This document shows positions 26,957-36,029 of a DNA stretch of 64,000 nt, one piece after another (positions within the stretch are counted from its first letter, which is position 1; each line of letters opens with the position of its first letter). The DNA is taken from the NCBI GenBank assembly GCA_900473205.1, contig UCLB01000027.1, forward strand, positions 124,001 to 188,000. The letters run 5' to 3'. The notes under the pieces were generated by a model that was not told the DNA's origin, did not search any database, and saw only the letters and a program-made list of their open reading frames with translations. Origin of the DNA: Hyphomicrobiales bacterium. GTDB taxonomy: Bacteria; Pseudomonadota; Alphaproteobacteria; Rhizobiales; Rhizobiaceae. The translations under genes and the position numbers were made by a program.

Positions 26957-27778
26957 ATGGAAAACAAGCGGTATTATTCTGATTTCGGCGGGCTTCCGGG
27001 CCAGACGGAGCTTCTGTCCAGCAAGGCGACATTCACCACGGCCTATGCGGTCATTCCAAAACGGGTGATGTCGGATATCGTCACCAGCGTATTGCCGCAT
27101 TGGACCGACACGCGTGCCTGGATCATCTCACGCCCGATGACGGGATTTTCCGAAACATTTGCGCAATATGTGATGGAAGTGATGCCCGGCGGCGGCAGCG
27201 ACAGGCCGGAGCCGGATGCCCGCGCACAGGCTGCGATTTTCGTCGTCGATGGTGAGATGAGCATCGAACATGCTGGCGAGCGGCATGCTCTGCGTGCAGG
27301 CTCCTTCGCTTATATTCCCGCCGGTCAACCGTGGAAAATTCGCGGTGAGGGATCGATCCCCGCCAAATTCCACTGGGTCAGAAAAGTCTTCGACGTGGTC
27401 GAAGGACTGGAACTGCCACCTGCGATCTTCACCCATGAAGACGATCATGAAATGTCCGCCATGCCCGATACGGATGGCAAGTGGGCGACGACCCGCTTCA
27501 TAGACCCGGCGGACGGGCGTTACGACATGCATCTGAATGTCGTGACCTTCGAGCCGGGCGCGACCATTCCCTTTATGGAAACCCATGTCATGGAACACGG
27601 ATTGTTCGTGCTGGAAGGCAAGGCAGTCTATCGGCTGAACAATGACTGGGTAGAGGTCGAGGCCGGTGACTTCATGTGGCTGCGCGCCTTTTGCCCGCAG
27701 GCCTGTTATGCGGGCGGCCCCGGACGCTTCCGTTACCTGCTTTACAAGGATGTGAACCGACACGTTAAGCTTTGGTAG
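26957..27778 (+). CDS. (S)-ureidoglycine aminohydrolase (bicupin)
   Basis: This enzyme converts ureidoglycine to ureidoglycolate and ammonia in allantoin catabolism. The 273 residues form two cupin domains. The C-terminal cupin carries the metal site METHVMEHG with a Glu and two His, and the Gln in FCPQACY; the YKDVNRHV ending resembles E. coli YlbA/AllE. The ATG at 26957 is preceded by GGAG and is preferred to an upstream in-frame ATG at 26939. No other allantoin or purine genes lie nearby, so it stands alone here. Confidence 0.88.
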   Translation: MENKRYYSDFGGLPGQTELLSSKATFTTAYAVIPKRVMSDIVTSVLPHWTDTRAWIISRPMTGFSETFAQYVMEVMPGGGSDRPEPDARAQAAIFVVDGEMSIEHAGERHALRAGSFAYIPAGQPWKIRGEGSIPAKFHWVRKVFDVVEGLELPPAIFTHEDDHEMSAMPDTDGKWATTRFIDPADGRYDMHLNVVTFEPGATIPFMETHVMEHGLFVLEGKAVYRLNNDWVEVEAGDFMWLRAFCPQACYAGGPGRFRYLLYKDVNRHVKLW

Positions 27779-27920
27779 TTCGGAATTTAGTGATAAAGCA
27801 TAAACTTTGCTGTTGCGGTGCAGCAAATTAGCAAATTCTTTAGTTCAGCAGGTGAAGTTGTTTGACATTGGTTTGCGCGAAATCTTGCGCGCAAACCTTC
27901 TCCAAGGCCGCTAGACAGAG

Positions 27921-29393
27921 ATGACGCCCATGTCGCAATCCTTTGATGCAGATATCTTCAACCTTGCGCCGGTGGCGATGTGGATCGAGGACTTTTCCGG
28001 CGTCAAACGTCAGTTCGATATCTGGCGTCAGCAGGGTGTAAACGACATCCGGTCGTTTCTGCGGGAAGACCTGTCGCGCGTGCAGGCATGTTCTCAGAAA
28101 ATCCGGGTGCTAAAGGTCAACGACAAGACGCTGGAGCTGTTCGCCGCCCGCGATTTCGATCACCTTTTGGCAAATCTGCACCGTGTCTTTCGCGATGACA
28201 TGCTGGAAAGCCACATCAACGAGTTGGAAGCTCTGTGGGAGGGAAAGCCCCGCTTTTCCAGCCACGCGGTCAATTACGCGCTGAATGGCGAGCGGCTGGA
28301 TATCCAGCTTCGCGGCGCTGTCATTCCCGGCCATGAAGCCACGCTTGAGCGCGTCTTGATCACCACCGAAGACGTAACAGAGCGGGAAGAAGCGCGCAGG
28401 CTGGAGCAAAGCAACCGCCGTTATGCGGAAGGCATGTTCGAATATTCGCCCGTGTCGCTCTGGGTGGAGGATTTCAGCCACATCAAGCGGCTGATCGATG
28501 ACATCAAGAACCGGGGCATCGTGGATTTCCGGGTGTTCATGGATGTGCACCCCGAGTTCGTGCGTCAGTGCATGAGCGAAATCCGCGTGATTGAGGTCAA
28601 CAAGGCCACGCTCGACCTATTTTGCGCGCCGGATGAAAAGACATTGCTACACCGCCTTGGCGATGTGTTTCGCGATGAAATGGATAAGCCCTTCAAGGAA
28701 CAGCTGATCGACCTCTGGAACGGCAATCTGTTCCATCAACGCGAAGTCGTCAATTACGCGCTGGATGGATCGGAGCGTCATGTCCTGTTGCAGTTCTCGG
28801 TCTTTCCGGGCCATGAGCAGGATTGGTCGCTGGTGCAGGTGGCGCTGACGGATATCACCGCCCGCAAGAAGGCCGAGGCCTATCTGGAATATCTGGGCAA
28901 GCATGATGTGCTGACCAAGCTCTACAATCGCGCTTTCTATACGGATGAGCTGAACCGGCTGGAGCGCAACAGCCTTCGCCCCGTCTCTGCCATCATCATC
29001 GATCTCAACGGCCTGAAAATCGCCAATGACACGCTTGGTCACGATGCGGGCGACAAGCTTTTGCGCAGGCTGGGCGAGGTCCTGCACGGTGTCGTCGCGT
29101 CACCCAACCATGCCGCCCGTATCGGTGGCGATGAGTTTGCCATTCTCATGCCGGGTGCAGACAAGAATGCGGCGACGACCATGGTCGATACGATCTATGA
29201 GCTGCTGAAGATCAACAACCAGTTCTATTCCACGTCGCCGCTTGGCATCTCCATCGGTGTCGCCACCAGCGAGCAGGGCGAGACTCTGGAAGCCATGGTC
29301 CGGCGTGCGGATATCAGCATGTACGATCAGAAGAAGGCGCATTACGCCAGCGTCGCAACCCGCACGTCCCAGAACAAGAAAGCTGGCATTTAA
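27921..29393 (+). CDS. Tandem PAS-like sensor diguanylate cyclase
   Basis: This 490-residue protein has two related PAS-like sensor domains at about residues 12-150 and 170-310. Each contains the pattern SPVSLWVEDFS/APVAMWIEDFS and INYAL/VNYAL, indicating internal duplication. The GGDEF domain follows with KHDVLTKLYNRAF and an intact RIGGDEFAILMPG, so it should synthesise c-di-GMP. No inhibitory-site RxxD is obvious and there are no membrane segments, so it is cytoplasmic. The start could be 27921 or the ATG at 27930. It is convergent with the GH16 glucanase gene, which suggests a link between c-di-GMP and polysaccharide processing. Confidence 0.9.
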   Translation: MTPMSQSFDADIFNLAPVAMWIEDFSGVKRQFDIWRQQGVNDIRSFLREDLSRVQACSQKIRVLKVNDKTLELFAARDFDHLLANLHRVFRDDMLESHINELEALWEGKPRFSSHAVNYALNGERLDIQLRGAVIPGHEATLERVLITTEDVTEREEARRLEQSNRRYAEGMFEYSPVSLWVEDFSHIKRLIDDIKNRGIVDFRVFMDVHPEFVRQCMSEIRVIEVNKATLDLFCAPDEKTLLHRLGDVFRDEMDKPFKEQLIDLWNGNLFHQREVVNYALDGSERHVLLQFSVFPGHEQDWSLVQVALTDITARKKAEAYLEYLGKHDVLTKLYNRAFYTDELNRLERNSLRPVSAIIIDLNGLKIANDTLGHDAGDKLLRRLGEVLHGVVASPNHAARIGGDEFAILMPGADKNAATTMVDTIYELLKINNQFYSTSPLGISIGVATSEQGETLEAMVRRADISMYDQKKAHYASVATRTSQNKKAGI

Positions 29394-29414
29394 CGCTTAT
29401 CGATAAATGCCAGC
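29382..29414. terminator. Stem-loop at convergent ends of GGDEF and glucanase genes
   Basis: A perfect 10-bp stem GCTGGCATTT/AAATGCCAGC closes a 13-base loop and begins inside the last codons of the cyclase gene. It has no T-tract on either side, so it may protect transcript ends rather than terminate on its own. Confidence 0.4.
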
Positions 29415-29426
29415 ATCTGGTCTGCA

Positions 29427-30863
29427 TCACATCAACAGATTATCCGCCGGGGTCGTCTGCGCCATATCGCTGATGGCCGGATCGTTGATGGAATAGGCGT
29501 GGATATAGTCGATCTTCATTTCCGAGCCGTTGGGCAGCCCGTTGGTGGGCGTGCCGGCAATGCCGCCAACGGCCAGATTGACGATCATATACATGGGGTC
29601 ATGCATGTCGGCAGGTGTATCGATTTGAGCAACGGCGACGTCATCGAAGTACCATGTGATATGGTCTTCCTCCCACAGCAGCCCGTATTTATGGAAGCCT
29701 TCGGTGCTGGCAACATTGACGTTGTTGATGGTCGAGGTTTGCTGCCCTGACGCATTGGAATGGGCAGACAGGATCAGCGTGTTCGGGTTCTGCCCGCGCA
29801 TTTCGATCACATCGAGTTCCGGCGGCCAACGGCCATCAGTCGGCAACAGCCAAAAGGCGGGCCAAGCACCCTGATCGCTCGGCATATCCGCGCTTATTTC
29901 GAAATAGCCATAGGTCTGCGAAAAGGACGGATAGGTGGTCAGCATGCCGGACGTGTAATCATAGCCGTTTACCGCATCGGAAATCGAGTCCGGGGTAGGG
30001 GCCGCCGTGATGGTGAGGACGCCATTCTGAACTGAAAACGGATTGACCGAGGACGTCGGCTGATAGGCGGGGTTGATGTACCATTGCTTTTCGGAATTGG
30101 TGTGAAGGCTGCCGCCCTCTTCTCCCGCCCACCAGAATTTCGGCTCCCAAACGCCGCTTTGCCCATTGCTGAGCGACAGCGAGTTGAACTCGTCTGAGAA
30201 GGTCGAGGTGAGCTGAGAGCGATCCAGCGTCAGCCGGAACTGGTCAGCACTCAGATCATCGGCGGTCTTATTGGCCAGAACAACGCTTTCGCCATTATCG
30301 AAGTTGAGCCAGAGGTCGCTGCCCTTTTGTGTGGAAGCGCTGACAAGGTGGTCGAACGAGGTGACGCCGTAACCATCCAGCCGTATGATGTCATCGGCAC
30401 CGAAATCGGTGATCAGATCTGTGCCGTTGCCCTTGGCAAACACAAACGTGTCTGCCCCGCCACCGCCAGTCAGAACGTCGTTGCCCGCACCGCCATCGAT
30501 GGTTTGCGAACCGGATGCCCCGCTGATGATGTTATCAAGCACATTGCCGAAGGCGTGGCGTCCATCGCCCGTGACCGTCAGGTTTTCGATGTTGTCGGGA
30601 AGCGTGTAGCCCATCCATGTATTGATCGTATCGATACCCTCACCCGGGGCTTCCGCAGCGCGGTTGATGGTGGAGTAGAGGTAATAGATGTCGTCGCCCG
30701 TGCCGCCGCGCATGGTGACGTTGACGCTGCTGTCACCCCACATGGAGTCATTTTTGCTGGTGCCGTAAAGGTCTGGGCCAGAGCCCGTTGCAGAGAAAAA
30801 GCCGGTGGACGTGTCGCTGTAATAAAGCGGCTTGCCAAGAGCGTTCATGATCGACTTCGCCAT
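29427..30863 (-). CDS. GH16 family glucanase with RTX-like repeats, likely type I secreted
   Basis: This is a 478-residue predicted extracellular beta-glucanase. The C-terminal GH16 domain has the catalytic ELDVIE motif (ExDxxE) and GAWPAFWLLP. The N-terminal part carries glycine-rich RTX nonapeptide-like repeats (GGTGDD, GGAGNDVLTGGGGADTF) that bind calcium. There is no Sec signal, as expected for type I secretion. The domain set recalls rhizobial ExsH-type exopolysaccharide depolymerases. AGGAG eight bases before the ATG at 30863 decides the start. No type I exporter is encoded in the window. Confidence 0.88.
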   Translation of the reverse strand: MAKSIMNALGKPLYYSDTSTGFFSATGSGPDLYGTSKNDSMWGDSSVNVTMRGGTGDDIYYLYSTINRAAEAPGEGIDTINTWMGYTLPDNIENLTVTGDGRHAFGNVLDNIISGASGSQTIDGGAGNDVLTGGGGADTFVFAKGNGTDLITDFGADDIIRLDGYGVTSFDHLVSASTQKGSDLWLNFDNGESVVLANKTADDLSADQFRLTLDRSQLTSTFSDEFNSLSLSNGQSGVWEPKFWWAGEEGGSLHTNSEKQWYINPAYQPTSSVNPFSVQNGVLTITAAPTPDSISDAVNGYDYTSGMLTTYPSFSQTYGYFEISADMPSDQGAWPAFWLLPTDGRWPPELDVIEMRGQNPNTLILSAHSNASGQQTSTINNVNVASTEGFHKYGLLWEEDHITWYFDDVAVAQIDTPADMHDPMYMIVNLAVGGIAGTPTNGLPNGSEMKIDYIHAYSINDPAISDMAQTTPADNLLM

Positions 30864-31009
30864 CGCAATATCTCCTGTTGAAACTGTCCTCCCCGACATT
30901 TCCTCCGGCTGAAAGTGTAACAGCGATGCCTTTTTGGTTTGTGGCGAAAATGAGATAAATGGGCCTTAGACCCCTGTGAAAAGTCAGGGGTATGCGGGCG
31001 GCTGAAAGA

Positions 31010-32493
31010 TTAGCCAACCGTTGGCGTGGACAAAAGCCAGAGCCCGAAAACCGTGTAAAACACCATGGCTGCGGCAAGAAACATCTGCGAGACGGCAGCG
31101 TTTTTTGACGTCTGAAATTCCGCTGTGGCAATGCCATGCGCGACAATGATACCAGCGACATGCCCAGCCACGATCATCGCCGTTTGTGCGGTCCAGACGA
31201 GACGCACACTTTCTAGATTTTGCAGGAAAGACGCGGTGACGTGCATGTCTGCTGTGCCGATCAGGTTCCAGTCCAACGCGAAAGGATCGGACATGACGAC
31301 AACCAGATATTGGCCGTTGATCAAAAGCTGCGTCAGATAATGGGCGCTGTGAAAGGCGATGGAGATCGGCACGATGGAATAGACTAGCCGTCCGGCGAAG
31401 AGTTGCAGGTCTTTCCACTTGGTTCTACCCGCCAGCAGAAACCCTGCCGCGACGCTGGCGTAAAACAAAATCGCCAGGACAATGGGAGCAATAAAAAGCC
31501 CCAGCGTATTGGGCAGCATAACACCGCTACGGCCCGGAAATTCCAGGGATTGACATCGATGAAACCAAGCCATGTGAAGGTTTCGGCAAAGCCATCAAAG
31601 GATGCGGTGCCAAGCGTCAGCAAAATGAAGATTGTGCCGGAGAGCGGAAGCGGTTCGGCGGTGAGGCACCGCGCACCCGGCCAGCTGAGCGCAATCTTCC
31701 TGCCCGTCTCAGTTTCGATAAGACGTAAAGGCGAAAACATGCCGATCATGCGGAAGAAGACGGAGAAGGGCTCGCCACGTTTCATCCAGTCCGATTGACC
31801 GAAGAGCACGATCGCAATGAAGTTGAACAGCCAGTAGCACAGGACGGCACTTGCAAGCCGAGGAGGGTCTTCGGGCGCAATCGAGACCAGTTCGAACCAT
31901 GTGAAAAATGAAAATTGCAGGATGGAAGGGATGTAGCCGATACGCTTTGGCAGATTGAAGATCGGCTTCCGTCCCAATTCGGAACCGGTGACTTTGCGCA
32001 GTGCCGAAAGCACGCCCGTCCACGGGTTGAGCCATGGCCATAGATTGCCGAAAATGGCATGCGCCAGCGTCAGACCCACCCACCATGCGGTCCATATGAC
32101 GAGTGGCAAAGGATTGCTGAGGGGATCATGGACTGAAAAGAAACCGGCGAGAACACAGATCGCGAGGAGCAGGAACGCAAGAAAACTGACCGGCGCTTTG
32201 GGAATGCCAAGCGAGGGCGCAATCGCAACGGTCTTGTGCGTAATCTCTGAAAACAAGCGATTGGGAACGACAGCAAGCATCATGAACGACAGAAAAACAG
32301 CGAGCCCGCCGCCGATGAGATAATAATTCGTCGGCAGAAGCATGACCAGCCCGCGCTCCGCTCCGTGAGCAAAAGCGGGTGTGGTGCTCAAGAGAGTCGC
32401 GATGTGGATTGTGCAGAGCAGCAAGTGCAGGCTTAGGATGCGCTGGTAGAAGAATGTCGCTCCACAAATCTCTTTTCGGTCAGTTTGCGACAT
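31010..32493 (-). pseudogene. Multi-pass membrane protein of unknown function, split by a frameshift
   Basis: Two overlapping frames encode one protein. Frame one (from 32493) starts with a hydrophobic leader and several membrane helices, including TAWWVGLTLAHAIFGNLWPWLNPWTG, and loses sense after IDVNPWNF. Frame two takes over with PGRSGVMLPNTLGLFIAPIVLAI and ends at 31010. A missing T in the TTT at 31538-31541 (plus-strand AAA) would restore a continuous product of about 495 residues. I cannot tell a real mutation from a sequencing error, and I do not recognise a function. AT-rich sequence lies upstream. Confidence 0.72.
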
Positions 32494-32798
32494 TCTCTCG
32501 ATCTTCTCTGTTATTCTCTAGATTGTGCGGTAATACTGGATAATATTGCTGGCGGTAAAAGTGATATATCATTTGTATTTATTACGACTCAGAAATTAAT
32601 ATTATGATTTTAAATCGACTGGTTAAATTATCGACGTATAGAATCGGATTCTATAATATTTATCAATTCCTATTGTTCACGTATTTACGTGGGCGGCATT
32701 GCGCGGCATAAATTGCCCTCTGGTTTTTTAGGCAGTGCGAAAGCCAATCGCATATTGCCGCTATGATGGCAGGAGACAATGAGCAGGAATGCTCATTG
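32494..32798. other. AT-rich intergenic region
   Basis: These 305 bases between the broken membrane-protein gene and the branched-chain-type ABC operon are distinctly AT-rich from about 32510 to 32680, unlike the GC-rich surroundings. They should contain both divergent promoters. No RNA gene or clear operator is visible, and a plus-strand frame open from 32763 has no ribosome binding site. Confidence 0.5.
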
Positions 32799-34118
32799 AT
32801 GGGGATGGAAATGGCCGACGAGTTGATCACACCGAAGACAAATGTCACGCGACGCAAAACGCTTCTGGGCCTTGGCGCCACGGCGGGTGCGGGTCTGGCG
32901 GCCAGCGTTGCGCCGGGCTTCGTGCGTTATGCGCAGGCCCAGACCTCGGAGCCGATTAAGCTCGGCATGCAGCTTCATCGAACCGGTATCGGCGCTTCCT
33001 ATGGCCGTTGGTATGAGCGGGTGGCGAAGGCCGCCGCAAAGATCATCAATGACGAAGGCGGTATCAATGGCCGCCCGGTTGAGATCATCGTCGAAGACGA
33101 CGGTACCGATGCCAAGCGTGGTGCGGAAGTGGTGGAGAAATTCGCCGCCCAGCACAAGGTCGATGCAATCTTCGGCACGCTGTTTTCGCATGTGGTGATC
33201 GGTTCGGCGCCGCGCGCCGGTGAGCTGAAGATGCCCTATATTGTGGTGTCCGAGGGTTTCCATGTCGCATCCGGCAAGCTGAACCGCTATTGTTTCCAGC
33301 CCTGCATTACCGATGTGCGCAGCCAGGTTACCGCCATGGCGCCCTGGATTTCTCAGAACCTCGGCAAGAAGGCGACGATGATTTTCCCGGATTATGCATT
33401 CGGGCATGATCACCGCGATTACTTCTCCGCCGCGATGAAGGCGCAGGGCGGCGAGATTCTGGAACTCATCGCCATTCCGCCGACGGAGACATCCTTCACC
33501 CGCTACCTGCCGCGCATTCCTTCGGATACGGAGGTGTTGTACCACGTCATGGTCGGGCCTTCGGTTTTGACCTTCGTGACCGAACTCGGCCAGTTCTACG
33601 GATCGCAACGACCGCAAATCTTCGGCTTTATCGATAGTCTCGAAGCCGTCGATCTGGCGACGCCGCAGCTGTCCTATCTGGAAGACACCTATTTCTGGGA
33701 AGGCATGCCGCGCTACGCTCAGAAGGACCAGAGCGAGTGGGACAAGATTTATCGCGCCGCCGTGGGTATCGATCAGAATGGCGCAAGCGCTGCCGACCCC
33801 AAGGATATCTCGACCTATTCGCATATGTTCGGTGTTTGGGAAACGCTGTTCGTCATCAAGCAGGCCATGGAAAAGGCTGGCTATCGAGGGCCGCAGGACA
33901 AGGCCGCATTCATCGAGGCGATGGAATCGCTGGAGAAATTCGATGAGGGTCGCGACCACCCGCAGGGCGACAAGATCTTCAACGGCAAGAACCACCAGTG
34001 CTACGGGCACCAATATATCTCGAAAGTCAGTGGCGGTAAGCTGGACGTCGTCCACAAGACGTCCATAGAGGATGGCGCTTACGAAATCACCGCAGACTAT
34101 ACGAAGATGTCTCTGTGA
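32799..34118 (+). CDS. Branched-chain amino acid-type ABC transporter substrate-binding protein (Tat signal)
   Basis: This 439-residue periplasmic binding protein is of the LivK/urea-amide type (Peripla_BP_6). The N-terminus has a Tat-like signal (TRRKTLLGLGATAG, cleavage after AQA). The mature part shows IKLGMQLHRTGIG, INDEGGINGRPVEIIVEDDGTDAKRG and KVDAIFGTLFSHV, the usual first-lobe pattern. The ligand is unknown; the neighbouring hydratase hints at a carboxylate or aromatic-derived compound. The start may be ATG 32799, 32805 or 32811. A hairpin follows the stop. Confidence 0.88.
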   Translation: MGMEMADELITPKTNVTRRKTLLGLGATAGAGLAASVAPGFVRYAQAQTSEPIKLGMQLHRTGIGASYGRWYERVAKAAAKIINDEGGINGRPVEIIVEDDGTDAKRGAEVVEKFAAQHKVDAIFGTLFSHVVIGSAPRAGELKMPYIVVSEGFHVASGKLNRYCFQPCITDVRSQVTAMAPWISQNLGKKATMIFPDYAFGHDHRDYFSAAMKAQGGEILELIAIPPTETSFTRYLPRIPSDTEVLYHVMVGPSVLTFVTELGQFYGSQRPQIFGFIDSLEAVDLATPQLSYLEDTYFWEGMPRYAQKDQSEWDKIYRAAVGIDQNGASAADPKDISTYSHMFGVWETLFVIKQAMEKAGYRGPQDKAAFIEAMESLEKFDEGRDHPQGDKIFNGKNHQCYGHQYISKVSGGKLDVVHKTSIEDGAYEITADYTKMSL

Positions 34119-34137
34119 TCTAAGAACGGAGATGTTG

Positions 34138-34162
34138 CAACCTGCCGGGCCTCGGCAGGTTG
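34138..34162 (+). other. Intercistronic stem-loop between SBP and permease genes
   Basis: A perfect 10-bp stem CAACCTGCCG/CGGCAGGTTG closes a 5-base loop in the 70-base gap after the binding-protein stop. No T-run follows directly. Such a hairpin can stabilise the upstream SBP message or attenuate the permease genes, and it parallels the one at 2305-2326. Confidence 0.6.
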
Positions 34163-34188
34163 GCTTGCGGTTTTGAAGGGATAAGTGC

Positions 34189-35070
34189 GTGGCATTCGGC
34201 CCGTTCCTGTTACTTGCCACGCTGGAAGGGCTTTTGCAGGCCGCCGTGCTGACACTGACGGCGCTCGGCCTGTCGCTGGTTTTCGGCGTGATGCGTATCG
34301 TCAACGTCGCGCATGGCGAATTCTACATGCTGGGAGCCGTGCTGGCGTGGTGGGTCACGTCAATGGCTGGCATGCATCCAGCGCTCGGCTTTTTCCTCGC
34401 CATTATCATTAGCCCACTCGTCGTCGGTGCCGTGGCCTTTGCCGGGGAACGTCTGGTGCTGCGGCGTTTGTCCTATGATCCGGAATCGACTATCGTTGCC
34501 ACCATCGGCATGCTCTACATCATTCAGCAGACGGTGCTTTTGACTTATGGGCCAGATGCTCGTCCGGTAACGGCACCTTTCTATTATCGCCTGCAACTGC
34601 CGTGGTTCGGATATTCTGCTTACAATCTCTTCGTCATCGCCGTCGCCATCGTTCTTCTCCTCGCCGTCTGGTATGTCCTGACCCGCACCCGCATCGGCCT
34701 CATCATGCGCGCAACGCAATATGACCGGGAAACGGCGCAGGCCTTCGGCATTCCCATCGACCGGGTCTATGGTTTCGTGTTCGCCGCAGGCGCGATGCTG
34801 GCGGCTATTGCGGCGGTGCTGATCGTGCCGATCCGACAGGCACATTACCTCATGGGTCTCGATCCGCTGCTGCTCTCCTTCATCGTCGTCATCATCGGCG
34901 GGCTTGGCAGCATTCGCGGCACCGTCGTCGCAGCGCTGGTGATCGGTTTGAGCGACGGCATTATTTCCGTGTTCTTTTCACCGACGCTGGCCAAGATGAT
35001 CTCGACGCTGCTTGTTGCGCTCGTTCTGGTCTTCAAGCCAGAAGGGTTGTTTGGAGCCAAGGCAAGATGA
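34189..35070 (+). CDS. Branched-chain-type ABC transporter permease (LivH-like)
   Basis: This is a 293-residue inner-membrane permease with about eight hydrophobic helices. LivH features are LSLVFGVMRIVNVAHGEFYMLGA near the N-terminus, RATQYDRETAQAFGIPIDRVY before the cytoplasmic coupling region and VIIGGLGSIRGTVVAALVIG near the end. The GTG start follows AAGGGA. Its stop overlaps the next gene by four bases (ATGA). Confidence 0.92.
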   Translation: MAFGPFLLLATLEGLLQAAVLTLTALGLSLVFGVMRIVNVAHGEFYMLGAVLAWWVTSMAGMHPALGFFLAIIISPLVVGAVAFAGERLVLRRLSYDPESTIVATIGMLYIIQQTVLLTYGPDARPVTAPFYYRLQLPWFGYSAYNLFVIAVAIVLLLAVWYVLTRTRIGLIMRATQYDRETAQAFGIPIDRVYGFVFAAGAMLAAIAAVLIVPIRQAHYLMGLDPLLLSFIVVIIGGLGSIRGTVVAALVIGLSDGIISVFFSPTLAKMISTLLVALVLVFKPEGLFGAKAR

Positions 35071-36029
35071 GGGGCGCATCATCTGCCAAAATACTGGCTC
35101 TGCATGGCGCAGTCCTTCTCGTGTTCTTCTGCCTGCAATTTCTGCTGCCGGAATATCACCACCTTGCCATGACGCGGGTCATGGTGCTGGCGATCTTCGC
35201 TATGGGCTACAATCTGCTGTTCGGCTACACCGGGCTGCTGAGCCTTGGGCACGCGCTGTTTTTTGCGAGCGGCCTCTATGGTGCGGGGCTGGCGGCCTAT
35301 CATCTGGAATGGAGCGTTCCGGCGGCTTTCGTGGCCGGGATCGGTGTCGGGTTTGTCGTCTCATTGCTGATCGGGCTGATTTCTCTGCGCACGACAGGTG
35401 TCGCCTTTATGATCGTGACGCTGATGTTTTCGCAGGTCGCCTATCTGGCCAGCCTCTATTTCTCCGAATGGACGCGGGGCGAGGAAGGGCTGATGCTGCC
35501 GCAGGCGGCGCGCAGCTTCGAGCTTCTTGGCGCAAATTTTGATCTCACCAATGCGGCGACACGTTACAACATTGCCTTTGCGCTGATGGCCTTGGCGTTG
35601 ACGGTCACGTTCCTCGTCATCCGCAGCCCTGCCGGTCGTGTGATGGTGGCGGTGCGGGAGAACGAGGCGCGCACCACCATGCTGGGCTACAACACATATG
35701 CGCTAAAGCTCATCGCGTTGACCCTTTCCGGCACCATCTGTGCCATGGCGGGCGCGGCCTATGCGCTGCTGTTCGCCTATGTCGGCTCGTCTTTCGGCTC
35801 CATCCAATATTCGATTGAAGCTTTGTTGTTCACGCTTCTCGGCGGCGCGGGCACGCTGCTTGGCCCCATTCTCGGTACGGTATCGATGTTTTACATGATC
35901 GATATCGCCAGCGAATACACCTCCGCTTACATGCTGGTCACCGGCATTGCGTTAGTGCTTCTGGTGCTGTTTTTCCCCAAGGGCATTCTCGGATCGATCC
36001 GTGAAAGGTGGCTGCCATGGCTGCCATAA
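35067..36029 (+). CDS. Branched-chain-type ABC transporter permease (LivM-like)
   Basis: This is a 320-residue permease with about nine hydrophobic helices. LivM features include GYNLLFGYTGLLSLGHALFF, RVMVAVRENEARTTMLGYNTYALKL and LFTLLGGAGTLLGPILG. It is coupled to the LivH-like gene by an ATGA overlap, and its last codons overlap the start region of the LivG-like ATPase gene. Confidence 0.92.
   Translation: MRGASSAKILALHGAVLLVFFCLQFLLPEYHHLAMTRVMVLAIFAMGYNLLFGYTGLLSLGHALFFASGLYGAGLAAYHLEWSVPAAFVAGIGVGFVVSLLIGLISLRTTGVAFMIVTLMFSQVAYLASLYFSEWTRGEEGLMLPQAARSFELLGANFDLTNAATRYNIAFALMALALTVTFLVIRSPAGRVMVAVRENEARTTMLGYNTYALKLIALTLSGTICAMAGAAYALLFAYVGSSFGSIQYSIEALLFTLLGGAGTLLGPILGTVSMFYMIDIASEYTSAYMLVTGIALVLLVLFFPKGILGSIRERWLPWLP

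Noticed and set aside
30968-30990. Hairpin ACCCCTG/CAGGGGT downstream of the broken membrane-protein gene
   Set aside because: Short stem with no T-tract on the minus strand; not convincing as a terminator.
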